Positions 1 to 7,785 of a stretch of 64,000 nt of DNA are shown here, in pieces. The translations under genes were made by a program, and so were the position numbers. Source of the stretch: Anaerolineae bacterium (GTDB lineage: Bacteria; Chloroflexota; Anaerolineae; Aggregatilineales; Phototrophicaceae); contig JALHNB010000012.1 of NCBI GenBank assembly GCA_022843745.1, positions 1 through 64,000 of the forward strand, in the 5' to 3' direction. Each line of letters starts with the position of its first letter. Position 1 is the stretch's first letter. The notes beneath the pieces are model-generated. The model was not told the origin of the DNA, ran no database searches, and was given only the letters and a program-made list of their open reading frames with translations.

Positions 1-334
1 TTTACGCCGTCTCGCCCATCTCTTGCCCGCCACCTCCCGCATGTCCTGCCGTTCTCTCCATCCTTTGACCTTTCAGTCTCTCCGGCAGGTCTCTTAAGTT
101 GGTGCATATGGGGCATGATGCATCATGCCCATCTCCGTAAACCGAAATATTCGCCAAAACGTGGGTGTTCCTGACAATTAGGACACGATACATCGTGTCC
201 CTACGAAAACGTTGGCGCGTTATCCGTATTTAATTCTTAAACATTCATCATCAAGCCCCTACGAAGGCGGTTATTCGTGTTTTATTATCAAAACGCATTG
301 TCATAACCGCCTTTACTGAGCGACCAGCCTCCCC
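1..334. repeat. Gene-free left edge with two palindromic elements
   Basis: No convincing gene is seen here. Bases 111-130 form a perfect 20-bp palindrome (GGGCATGATGCATCATGCCC). Bases 181-200 form a second hairpin with 9-bp arms and a 2-base centre, followed by CTACGAAAAC. Both belong to the dispersed intergenic palindromes described elsewhere in the window. The stretch lies downstream of the minus-strand permease gene that ends at 335, so the hairpins could also serve as transcript ends; that is inference. Confidence 0.6.
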
Positions 335-1168
335 TTAACGAGTACCCGCAACGGCAATCGACTTGATGAAAAAGCGCTGCATGAACAGGAACAGAATCAG
401 CGGCGGCAGCAGCATCAACAGCGAACCGACCATCAGGAGGTCATAAGGATTCGCATAACTGCCGAGGATCGAGTTCAGGATCAGCGGTAGCGTGAACATT
501 TCGTTGCTGCGCAGCACGATCAGCGGCCAGAACAGGCTGCCCCACGACCCGCCGAAAATCAGGATCGCTAATGTCGCGATGCTTGGCAGGAGCGCTGGAA
601 CGGCCATCTGGAAAAAGATGCGCAGTTCGTTTGCGCCGTCAATGCGTGCCGCCTCCAGCATCTCATCCGGGATCGAGGTTTCAGCGCTCACGCGCATGAA
701 AAATACGCCAAATGATGGAATCAGCCCCGGAATAATCAGCCCTTGAAAGCTGTCCACCCAGCCGATGCGCACCATAATGATGAACAACGGCACAACCGTG
801 ATTTGCCCCGGCACAGCAAAGGTCAGCAGCACCAGGAAAAAGAGGAAATTGCGCAGCCGGAAGCGATATTTCGCGAAGCCAAACCCCGCCAATGTGCAAA
901 AAAAGCACGCGCCGACTACTGTGGTCGCCGTGACGATCACCGAATTCATGAACGCGCGCCAGATATCGACTCGCTCCTGAAGACGCGCGAAATTATCTGC
1001 CAGGTGCGGGCCGGGGAGAAAAACGGGCGGAAACTGAAAAATTTCGCTGTTGCTCCACGTCGCCCAGATAACGTTCCACCATAATGGGAAAACGAACAGC
1101 GCAGCAATGAATAACAACACGACCAGAATGATAATTTTTTGCCATATGGGCATATAACGTGTTGACAT
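335..1168 (-). CDS. Carbohydrate ABC transporter permease (MalG-like)
   Basis: Inner-membrane subunit of a sugar importer. The protein has about six hydrophobic segments and the cytoplasmic EAA loop (EAARIDGANELRIFFQMAVP) that contacts the ATPase, as in the MalG/UgpE group of binding-protein-dependent permeases. Length (277 aa) is normal. A longer start at 1180 exists, but the ATG at 1166-1168 overlaps the stop of the upstream permease by one base (TAATG), the usual arrangement for coupled permease pairs. The partner permease and binding protein lie directly upstream. No ATPase gene is nearby, so a shared MsmX-type ATPase is likely. Substrate is unknown; the neighbours suggest a sugar acid or oligosaccharide. 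Confidence 0.9.
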   Translation of the reverse strand: MSTRYMPIWQKIIILVVLLFIAALFVFPLWWNVIWATWSNSEIFQFPPVFLPGPHLADNFARLQERVDIWRAFMNSVIVTATTVVGACFFCTLAGFGFAKYRFRLRNFLFFLVLLTFAVPGQITVVPLFIIMVRIGWVDSFQGLIIPGLIPSFGVFFMRVSAETSIPDEMLEAARIDGANELRIFFQMAVPALLPSIATLAILIFGGSWGSLFWPLIVLRSNEMFTLPLILNSILGSYANPYDLLMVGSLLMLLPPLILFLFMQRFFIKSIAVAGTR

Positions 1169-2115
1169 TATTCCGTCCATCCCCGTCTACGTGCAACCAG
1201 CAGTTGGAAGACGCTGAGTAACATGATAAGTGCTGCCAGTAGCCAGCCCACCGCCGCCGCGCCACCCAGATCAAAATTGGCGAAACCCAGGCGATACATC
1301 TCCAGCACGGGTGTTGTTGCCGAGCCTAATGGCCCGCCGGATGGCCCGAACAGCACAAATGGCTCTTCGAAAATTTGCAGCGTGCCGATGGTGTTGATAA
1401 TCAACATGAACATGACGACAGGCCGGAGCAGCGGAAACGTGATAAAGCGGAATCGCTGCCATAAGGTTGCGCCGTCCAGTTCAGCCACTTCATAATAATC
1501 GTCGGGGATGCTCTGCAATCCCGCCATAAAAATGACGACCCAATAGCCGATCCAGCGCCAGCCGCCCGCGATAATCACGGAAGGTTTTGACCACTGTGTC
1601 GAATTGAGAAATGAGATTTCAATACCAAATTGAGCTAAAAAGCGTATTGCCAACCCGCCTGCCCCCAGGATGATGGCGAAGAGGATACCTGTCGCCACGC
1701 CGGAAACCAGATTGGGCATGTAGATGGCGGTGCGGAAAAGGCCGCTTGCCCGCCGTAAAAACGAAAGGTCGAGCAGGATCGCCAACAGCAGCGCGATTAC
1801 CAGTTGGAAGGTGTTGTTCACGACTACGTACCAGACCATGTTGGAGAACGCGGCGCGTACAGCCGGGTTGCCCAACACATACTGGTAATTGGCAAAGCCG
1901 ACCCACACGGTTTCCCGTGCCGACCAGCGCTGAAAACTGAGGATAAATGACCACACCACCGGGAAAACCCAGAAAAGCGAAAATAAGATGAAATAGGGCG
2001 CAATAAAAAGATAGGGGGCTACTTTTGGGCCAAGAATCTGATCGCGCCAGGAGTATTTTGGCTGCAATGTCGCTCCTCGATTGTATGAAAGTTCTTGCTG
2101 TGTTTCGGTATTCAT
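1168..2115 (-). CDS. Carbohydrate ABC transporter permease (MalF/UgpA-like)
   Basis: Second membrane subunit of the same importer, 315 aa, with six predicted membrane spans after a cytoplasmic N-terminal tail of about 35 residues. The EAA-loop equivalent is visible as EVAELDGATLWQRFRFITFP. This places it with the UgpA/MalF-type permeases that pair with MalG-like partners. It ends in a one-base overlap with the downstream permease. The binding protein gene lies about 195 bp upstream, separated by a G/C-rich hairpin repeat, so permease and binding-protein expression may be uncoupled at that point. Confidence 0.9.
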   Translation of the reverse strand: MNTETQQELSYNRGATLQPKYSWRDQILGPKVAPYLFIAPYFILFSLFWVFPVVWSFILSFQRWSARETVWVGFANYQYVLGNPAVRAAFSNMVWYVVVNNTFQLVIALLLAILLDLSFLRRASGLFRTAIYMPNLVSGVATGILFAIILGAGGLAIRFLAQFGIEISFLNSTQWSKPSVIIAGGWRWIGYWVVIFMAGLQSIPDDYYEVAELDGATLWQRFRFITFPLLRPVVMFMLIINTIGTLQIFEEPFVLFGPSGGPLGSATTPVLEMYRLGFANFDLGGAAAVGWLLAALIMLLSVFQLLVARRRGWTE

Positions 2116-2203
2116 AACCTGTCTTTAAGTTTTTGATTCGATCCTCACCCCCGACCACTGCGCGTCTCCAATGCGTTGAAGAGGGAGTCAATCGGGTTTT
2201 AAG

Positions 2204-2229
2204 CCCCTCCCCATTGCTATGGGGAGGGG
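2204..2229. repeat. CCCCTCCCCAT hairpin repeat
   Basis: An inverted repeat with 11-bp arms (CCCCTCCCCAT and ATGGGGAGGGG) around a TGCT loop, followed by TTTGGGGTGGGG. It lies between the solute-binding-protein gene and its permeases. A partial copy of the same sequence type occurs near 21092-21119, and related G/C-rich hairpins lie at 9902-9999 and 23031-23095, so it is a dispersed intergenic element. In this position it could attenuate transcription into the permease genes, which is inference. Confidence 0.65.
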
Positions 2230-2310
2230 TTTGGGGTGGGGATACTGAACAACGCTATTTAATGGCGGGGAGCGTCAAATACCTCACCTTAAAAATCCTG
2301 GTTGAACGAC

Positions 2311-3645
2311 TTACTTGATCCCGCGACTGTCCTGAAGCGCCCGAACTGAGTCGGCTCCGGCCTTCAGAGCTTCTTCAGGTTCAGCATTTTCATTCAGGAT
2401 GCGGAACATGGCATCATTGATCGCGGTGCCAGTATCGGATTCGAACGCACTTGTAACCAGACGCGGGAATGGGGATTCCTCGGCAAACACATCCAGGAAA
2501 ACCTGGAATGTGAACTGGTCGGCGAGCATCGGTGACGGCTCATCGCGCATCGCTTCCAGCCCTGGCAGATAAGTGGCAAACGCGCCAGAGAATGTTTTCA
2601 TATGTGCTACAGTCCCCTCGACGGACAGGCGCATGTGGGTCGCGATTTCCCGTGCCAATGCCTGCTGTTCTTCGGGGATAATCGACGGGATCACCAATCC
2701 TAGTCCTGCGCCGATGGAGGTTCGCTTGCTGTTGTCATTGAGGCGTGGCAGTTTTGTCACCCGCCATTTTCCTGCTGTTTCGGGCGCGTTGGCAACCAGT
2801 ACGAAATCCAGGTAGTTCGGATACTGGATGGTTGCGATCTGCCCATCCTTATGCGCCTGCCACTCCTGTGGGCCTTCAACTTCCAGGGTCACGCCAGAGT
2901 CCCACAGCTTTTTCGCCATGATGGCAGCCTGGATATGCTCGGCTGAGTCGAAAATGATGTTGCCCTCGGCATCAAACGGCCCGGTGGTATTCTGGGCGGC
3001 GATGTTGTTAAAGACCGTGCTGTTCGCATTCATCGTCATGATGCTTGCGCCAGTGGCTTCCTTAATGGCCTGACCGACGGTAATCATATCTTCATAAGTC
3101 GCCAGCAGTTCGGCAACTTCGTCAGGGTCAGTCGGCAGCCCGGCAGCTTCAAAAATATCAATGCGATACCCCAGCATATTCACGATGGTATCGTCGGGGA
3201 TATGATAATGCTTGCCTTCGATCAATCCTTCGTCCCAGATTGGGGCGAAAATATCATCTTTATACTGCTCAACCTGGTCGGTGACTTCCATAATCGACTG
3301 GGTATTCACCAGCGGACGATAATAGGGATTATGGGTACGGAAAATCGAAGGTAGGCCTTCCGGGATACCTGCCGCCAGCGACGTAAGCGCCTTCTGGTGT
3401 AGATCAGCATAGGGCAGTGCTGTCCATTTGAACTCCACATCCGGGAACTTGGTGTTCAGGCCGGACAATTCTTCGACCAGCTTCCACTGTTCCGGCGTTT
3501 CCCACATCCACATTTCGACCACTTGCTTGGCCTGCCCAATGACCGCAGGTATACCAAATGTTGAAAGGCCCGCCCCGGCTGCCAGAGCACCAGCACCCTT
3601 CAAAAACTGCCGCCGACTTAAAGACTGTTTATTTTTTACTTGCAT
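2311..3645 (-). CDS. Tat-exported sugar ABC transporter solute-binding protein
   Basis: Extracytoplasmic binding protein of family 1, 444 aa. The N-terminus carries a twin-arginine signal (SRRQFLKGAGALAAGAG, about residues 9-26), so export in a folded state by the Tat system is expected. The rest is typical of UgpB/MalE-like proteins, with aromatic residues that could line the sugar pocket and a C-terminal helix-rich region. It is the first gene of the importer that continues into the two permeases. The gene upstream on the same strand encodes a cyclase-family hydrolase. The ligand cannot be read from the sequence. Confidence 0.88.
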   Translation of the reverse strand: MQVKNKQSLSRRQFLKGAGALAAGAGLSTFGIPAVIGQAKQVVEMWMWETPEQWKLVEELSGLNTKFPDVEFKWTALPYADLHQKALTSLAAGIPEGLPSIFRTHNPYYRPLVNTQSIMEVTDQVEQYKDDIFAPIWDEGLIEGKHYHIPDDTIVNMLGYRIDIFEAAGLPTDPDEVAELLATYEDMITVGQAIKEATGASIMTMNANSTVFNNIAAQNTTGPFDAEGNIIFDSAEHIQAAIMAKKLWDSGVTLEVEGPQEWQAHKDGQIATIQYPNYLDFVLVANAPETAGKWRVTKLPRLNDNSKRTSIGAGLGLVIPSIIPEEQQALAREIATHMRLSVEGTVAHMKTFSGAFATYLPGLEAMRDEPSPMLADQFTFQVFLDVFAEESPFPRLVTSAFESDTGTAINDAMFRILNENAEPEEALKAGADSVRALQDSRGIK

Positions 3646-3759
3646 TGAATATTCTCCTAAAATTATTGAAACGAACTTGCGATCTCTATCTTCTAACCTG
3701 GATAAGGATTGATTTCCTTATTTTGATTGCGGTATTTACAGATAAATGCTCTGATGTTC

Positions 3760-4638
3760 TCACACTAAAACGACGGGCCTCACCCACGAGCCTGTTGCGC
3801 CCGTAAACTTCAGTGGCAAACAGATAAAGCAGCCCTCGGAGACGCCATCAGCCGCCACATCGTCGAGATATAAATTTTCGATGAGATGGACACCGTGCTC
3901 GACCAGCATTGCACGGTGAGTCGTCACAGCCGGGTCTTTGAATGGCAGCGGCTCTGTGCCTGTCGTATCCGTCCCCAGCACCGCCATCCCCTGCTCATAT
4001 AACCATTCGGCTGCGGTTGGCCCCACCCCCGGCTCACCAGCCTGGAACGCCTTGATGTCGGTGTAGAACTCGCGAATTTTTCCGGTTCGCACGATTACGA
4101 TGTCGCCCTGCCGGATGCTGACACCCTGCGCGGTCATCGCCTGTTGCAGATCATCAATCGTGATGTCATAGCCATCGTGCAACGCCTCGACACCCTTTAA
4201 CCCGGCAATATCCAGAATCACGCAGCGCCCGATGATCGGCTTGACGGTTTCGATGCCGTACTGAGTCCAGCCGCGATCTGTGCGAACCTCTGCTGCCTGC
4301 GCCCCGCCGAAGATGCGATTTTCATATTGGATGTGAACGAAAGCGTCGATGTGAGTGCTGACATGCAGGCTGCCGATGATGGTTTCTGCTGAAAATTGAA
4401 ATGGGCCTTGCTTACCCATTTCCTCCGGGGAGACGCGGGTTAAATAGGAAAAGGGCGTAAATGCGCCGGGGCCGCCCTGCGGAATGCGCTCGTTGATTTC
4501 CAAGCCCAGGTCATAGGTTTTCCCTTGTTTGACCAGGCTCAAAGCGGAAAGCAGGTCAGCGGGTGCGATTCTGGCAAGCGCTCCAAAAACATCTTGAGCT
4601 TCCATAAAACCTCGCGCGGATACTTTTGGTGTTCCCAT
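3760..4638 (-). CDS. Cyclase-family (kynurenine formamidase-like) metal hydrolase
   Basis: A 292-aa protein of the Cyclase family (PF04199), which includes bacterial kynurenine formamidase and several lactone or amide hydrolases. The metal-binding signature HxGTHxDxPxH is recognisable as LHVSTHIDAFVHIQ near residues 102-115, with Ser for Gly and Phe for Pro. The protein is longer than KynB (about 210 aa), as in cyclase-like proteins found next to sugar-acid genes. It is transcribed divergently from the GntR regulator at 4806 and in line with the importer, so a lactonase or hydrolase step on the imported compound is plausible. The kynurenine reaction itself is not supported by context. Confidence 0.78.
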   Translation of the reverse strand: MGTPKVSARGFMEAQDVFGALARIAPADLLSALSLVKQGKTYDLGLEINERIPQGGPGAFTPFSYLTRVSPEEMGKQGPFQFSAETIIGSLHVSTHIDAFVHIQYENRIFGGAQAAEVRTDRGWTQYGIETVKPIIGRCVILDIAGLKGVEALHDGYDITIDDLQQAMTAQGVSIRQGDIVIVRTGKIREFYTDIKAFQAGEPGVGPTAAEWLYEQGMAVLGTDTTGTEPLPFKDPAVTTHRAMLVEHGVHLIENLYLDDVAADGVSEGCFICLPLKFTGATGSWVRPVVLV

Positions 4639-4654
4639 AAAACTAATTCAAAAA

Positions 4655-4784
4655 CATCATGCACGATATATGATACATACTATTTTGATGATTTGTCAAA
4701 TACTCATCAACAAAATGATTTTATGCCTGATTCTATTTGCCAATTTACTACAAATCATGTATGATGCACGATAAATTGTACATG
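4655..4784. promoter_or_regulatory. Divergent control region, candidate GntR operators
   Basis: The gap between the cyclase gene and the GntR gene is A/T-rich. It contains a direct repeat ATGCACGATA at 4659-4668 and 4764-4773. Next to these lie ATGATACAT (4671-4679) and ATGTATGAT (4758-4766), which resemble half-sites of FadR-type operators, and an ATGTA...TACAT inverted pair at 4758-4762 and 4779-4783. One site sits close to each divergent start, as expected for an autoregulated regulator controlling both directions. The operator assignment is inference. Confidence 0.45.
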
Positions 4785-4805
4785 AACCGTTGATCGAGAA
4801 TATGT

Positions 4806-5501
4806 ATGCCTGACAATCATGTTGTGAAATCCAATAAAAACATCCTTCGCGCCCCCAAGAAAGTCAGCCTGGTTGATCTTGCTTACGAAGCGATCCTTGA
4901 GGCGATTATTGATCGTAAATTCCAGCCCGGTTCGCAGTTGGGCATTGACTGGCTGGCATCCGAACTCCAGATGAGCAACACCCCGATCCGTGAGGCGCTG
5001 GCGCGTATCGCTGCCCTGCGCCTAGTCATCCAGAACAACAATCGCGGCTTTACGGTCAGCCCCCTGCTCTCGGAGTCGGAGTTTCACAATTTATTTGAAG
5101 TACGCCATCTGTTGGAAATCCATGCCCTTAGCACCTGCGATCTCAAAAATAACCGTCCTGTGATTGATGAACTCGAAAAGCTGGTCGCCCGAATGCCTTA
5201 TGTCGAAGAAGGCCCGCTGTATCGCGATTTCCGCGAATTTATTCGGATTGACCACCTGTTTCATCACACATTAATCAGCATGTCCGAGAATACCTTTCTG
5301 CGGAGAAGCTGGGATGATCTCTATTTTCACCTTCACGTTGGGCGCTTGTATGCAGGCGCGGGGATTATTGATTTTAATTTTGGCGTTCGTGAACATCAGG
5401 AAATTCTGAATATGCTGCGCACGGGGGATCGAGGCAGCCTGATCGCCAAAGCCAGTCAGCATATCAAGCAAGCTGAACAGCGTTTGCAGCCACTTATCTA
5501 A
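4806..5501 (+). CDS. GntR-family transcriptional regulator with FCD domain
   Basis: A 231-aa regulator of the FadR subfamily. Residues about 20-90 form the winged helix (SLVDLAYEAILEAIIDRKF, then MSNTPIREALARIAALRLV, the typical recognition-helix sequence). Residues about 95-225 form the helical FCD effector domain, with His residues (for example near H145 and H149) that in this family bind a metal and a carboxylate ligand. Regulators of this type usually respond to sugar acids or organic acids. Its neighbours, an enolase-superfamily enzyme, a dehydrogenase and an importer, fit control of a sugar-acid pathway. It is 15 bp upstream of the next gene and probably co-transcribed. Confidence 0.88.
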   Translation: MPDNHVVKSNKNILRAPKKVSLVDLAYEAILEAIIDRKFQPGSQLGIDWLASELQMSNTPIREALARIAALRLVIQNNNRGFTVSPLLSESEFHNLFEVRHLLEIHALSTCDLKNNRPVIDELEKLVARMPYVEEGPLYRDFREFIRIDHLFHHTLISMSENTFLRRSWDDLYFHLHVGRLYAGAGIIDFNFGVREHQEILNMLRTGDRGSLIAKASQHIKQAEQRLQPLI

Positions 5502-5516
5502 CCTACAGGTAAAAAT

Positions 5517-6620
5517 ATGACCCTCAAAATTGACCGTGTTGATACTTATATTCTTAAAGTTCCGTTGCCAAAACCTGTCGCCGATTCGATCTACTACCGC
5601 ACCCATTGGCATGTGCCGGTGGTCGAGATTCACACCAGTGATGGCCTGGTTGGAACGGGCTATTCCGGCCTATGGGCGGGCGAAGAACTGCTCAACATGA
5701 CTATTGATCGTTACATTGGCCCGATGATTATGGGGCGTGATCCGAGTGAAATTCACAAAATCTGGCGCGATGTTTACTGGTCGCCGCTGCATTGGGTCGG
5801 ACGCGCAGGTATCGCCCACATGGCAATGTCGATGGTCGATGTCGCCTTGTGGGATTTGGCTGCGCAGCGTGCCGAGCTTCCTCTCTGGCGTTTGCTTGGC
5901 GGCAGGCACAGCACTCTCCTCACTTACAACACCGACGGCGGTTGGCTGAATTTTACGACGGAAGAACTGCTCGAAGACATTCAGGGCATTATTTCACGTG
6001 GCTGGAAGCGCGTCAAAATGAAAGTCGGCGGCCCTGACCCGCGCGTCGATATTGCCCGCGTCAAAGCAGTGCGCGAGGCTATCGGCGATGATATTACGCT
6101 CAAGGTCGATGTAAATCAGCGCTGGGATCGCATCACCGCGCAGTTGACGATTCCGAAATTGGCTGAACTCGACATCGCCTGGGTCGAAGAACCGCTGCAT
6201 CCCGATGATGTGATTGGTCATGCCGCGTTGGTCGCCAAGAGCAGCATCCCGATTGCGCTCGGCGAAAATATTTACAACGCCGAGCATTTCGCGACCTTTT
6301 TGGCGATGAACGCTGTCGATATTGTTCAGGTGGATGTCACGCGCGTGGCCGGGATCACCGAGTGGCTGCGAATCGCCCATAACGCGCAGGAACAATCGCG
6401 CTGGGTTGTGCCACACGCGGGTGATATGTGCCAGGTTCACCAGCATCTTGTCGGTGGTATGGGTGGCGATTTCCCGGCGATGATTGAATATTTGCCCTGG
6501 GCGCGTGAAATTTTCGAAGACCCCATGACTGTCAAGGATGGCATTTGTACGCTGCCGGAGATTCCAGGCGCTTCCAGCAAAATGCGTGCCGATGCCCGTG
6601 AACGATTCGAGGCCGAATAA
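5517..6620 (+). CDS. Mandelate racemase/muconate lactonizing enzyme family protein
   Basis: Enolase-superfamily enzyme, 367 aa. All catalytic positions of the mandelate racemase subgroup are visible at nearly constant offset from the mandelate racemase numbering: the KxK acid-base pair (K167-M-K169), metal ligands D198, E224 and E250, and the His-Asp dyad D273 and H300. This subgroup abstracts the alpha-proton of a carboxylate; most members near sugar transporters are acid-sugar dehydratases (galactonate, rhamnonate, fuconate, gluconate types). The exact substrate cannot be assigned. It overlaps the next gene by one base (TAATG), indicating translational coupling. Confidence 0.88.
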   Translation: MTLKIDRVDTYILKVPLPKPVADSIYYRTHWHVPVVEIHTSDGLVGTGYSGLWAGEELLNMTIDRYIGPMIMGRDPSEIHKIWRDVYWSPLHWVGRAGIAHMAMSMVDVALWDLAAQRAELPLWRLLGGRHSTLLTYNTDGGWLNFTTEELLEDIQGIISRGWKRVKMKVGGPDPRVDIARVKAVREAIGDDITLKVDVNQRWDRITAQLTIPKLAELDIAWVEEPLHPDDVIGHAALVAKSSIPIALGENIYNAEHFATFLAMNAVDIVQVDVTRVAGITEWLRIAHNAQEQSRWVVPHAGDMCQVHQHLVGGMGGDFPAMIEYLPWAREIFEDPMTVKDGICTLPEIPGASSKMRADARERFEAE

Positions 6621-7585
6621 TGACTGTGGGGATTGCCTTTATCGGTGCTGGCGCGATCTCAGAACTGCATTCAAAGGCTGTTGCCGCTTGCCGTGATGCG
6701 CGTCTCGTCAGCTTGTACGATGCGAATCCCGAACGTGCTGCTGCGGCTTCCCAGGCTTATGGCTGTCGTGCAGCGGAATCAATTGACGCGCTGCTCGATG
6801 ACCCGAACGTGCAGGCGGTATCCGTGCTGTCGCCTGTCGAACTGCATCATGAACATGCGTTAAAAGCACTACGAGCCGGAAAGCATGTACTGGTCGAGAA
6901 ACCTGTTGGCATGTCCCGCGCCGAGATCATCGACATCCGCGACGTAGCCCAGGCCAGCGGCAAACTTTGCGTCCCCGGCCACAATTACATTTATGAGCCG
7001 GGTGTTATTCGCATCAAAAGACTGATCGACGCGGGTGAATTTGGGCAGGTCGTCAGCGCATGGGTGTTATATACCGTCTTTCACCCCCGCCCCATCGCCG
7101 CCAAATATCCCGGTGTGCTGCGGCAGATCATCACCCATCATCTCTATTCGCTGCTCTACCTGCTCGGCAAACCCATTCGCCTTTCCGCGATGGCAGCCGA
7201 AACACGGGTCGAAAAATTGGATCGCGAAGATCAGGTCACGCTGATTTTAGAGATGCCGGGTGGCGTGTTGGTTAATCTGTTCGCCAGTTTTGCCGCTGAT
7301 GACCAGACCAGTGACCCCTGGACAGTAATGTTCAAAGTGCTTGGCACTAAAGGCGGCGGCAGCTATAGCTGGCGTGATTCGGTGATTACGGAAGCGGGAG
7401 TCGGCCTATCGTGGCGCTACCCGGCCTATGAGAGCAGCATCGTCCACGAAGTCGATCATTTCGTGCGCCGCTGCATTCTGGATGGTGAACCGCCGCTTTC
7501 GACCCTCGACGATGCGCTGACCGCCCATTCGATCATCGAGGCCGCCGAAGAGTCGATCAAATCGGGGCGGACGATCACAATTTAG
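6620..7585 (+). CDS. Gfo/Idh/MocA-family oxidoreductase
   Basis: NAD(P)-dependent sugar dehydrogenase-type protein of 321 aa. The N-terminal Rossmann fold begins GIAFIGAGAISELHSKA, and the family signature EKPVGMS is present at about residues 91-97, containing the conserved Lys. The C-terminal half is the alpha/beta dimerisation and substrate domain. It starts inside the stop codon of the enolase-family gene, so the two are made together. In such loci these enzymes oxidise or reduce a sugar, inositol or sugar acid; the substrate is not determined here. Confidence 0.88.
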   Translation: MTVGIAFIGAGAISELHSKAVAACRDARLVSLYDANPERAAAASQAYGCRAAESIDALLDDPNVQAVSVLSPVELHHEHALKALRAGKHVLVEKPVGMSRAEIIDIRDVAQASGKLCVPGHNYIYEPGVIRIKRLIDAGEFGQVVSAWVLYTVFHPRPIAAKYPGVLRQIITHHLYSLLYLLGKPIRLSAMAAETRVEKLDREDQVTLILEMPGGVLVNLFASFAADDQTSDPWTVMFKVLGTKGGGSYSWRDSVITEAGVGLSWRYPAYESSIVHEVDHFVRRCILDGEPPLSTLDDALTAHSIIEAAEESIKSGRTITI

Positions 7586-7695
7586 TATTCGTAAGGGCAT
7601 CATTTAGCGATACGCCCTTTAACAAATGATTGCGACACACGCAGAGACGATCCCGGCGGGTCGCCTTTTAATAAATTATCACGGAACACCTCTGT

Positions 7696-7723
7696 GTAGG
7701 GGCACGGCGCGCCGTGCCCCTAC
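7696..7723. repeat. 28-bp perfect palindromic intergenic element
   Basis: A fully self-complementary 28-bp sequence beginning GTAGGGGCACGG and ending CCGTGCCCCTAC. It is the cleanest member of the GTAGGGGC...GCCCCTAC family scattered through the window. It lies between the Gfo/Idh/MocA gene and the glycosidase gene and extends into the reading frame upstream of the glycosidase, which is one reason to prefer the inner start at 7786. Confidence 0.85.
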
Positions 7724-7785
7724 GGAAACTTTCTCGAATTGATTATCCAATATTAGACACCAACATTTTAGGAATAGATCACCGC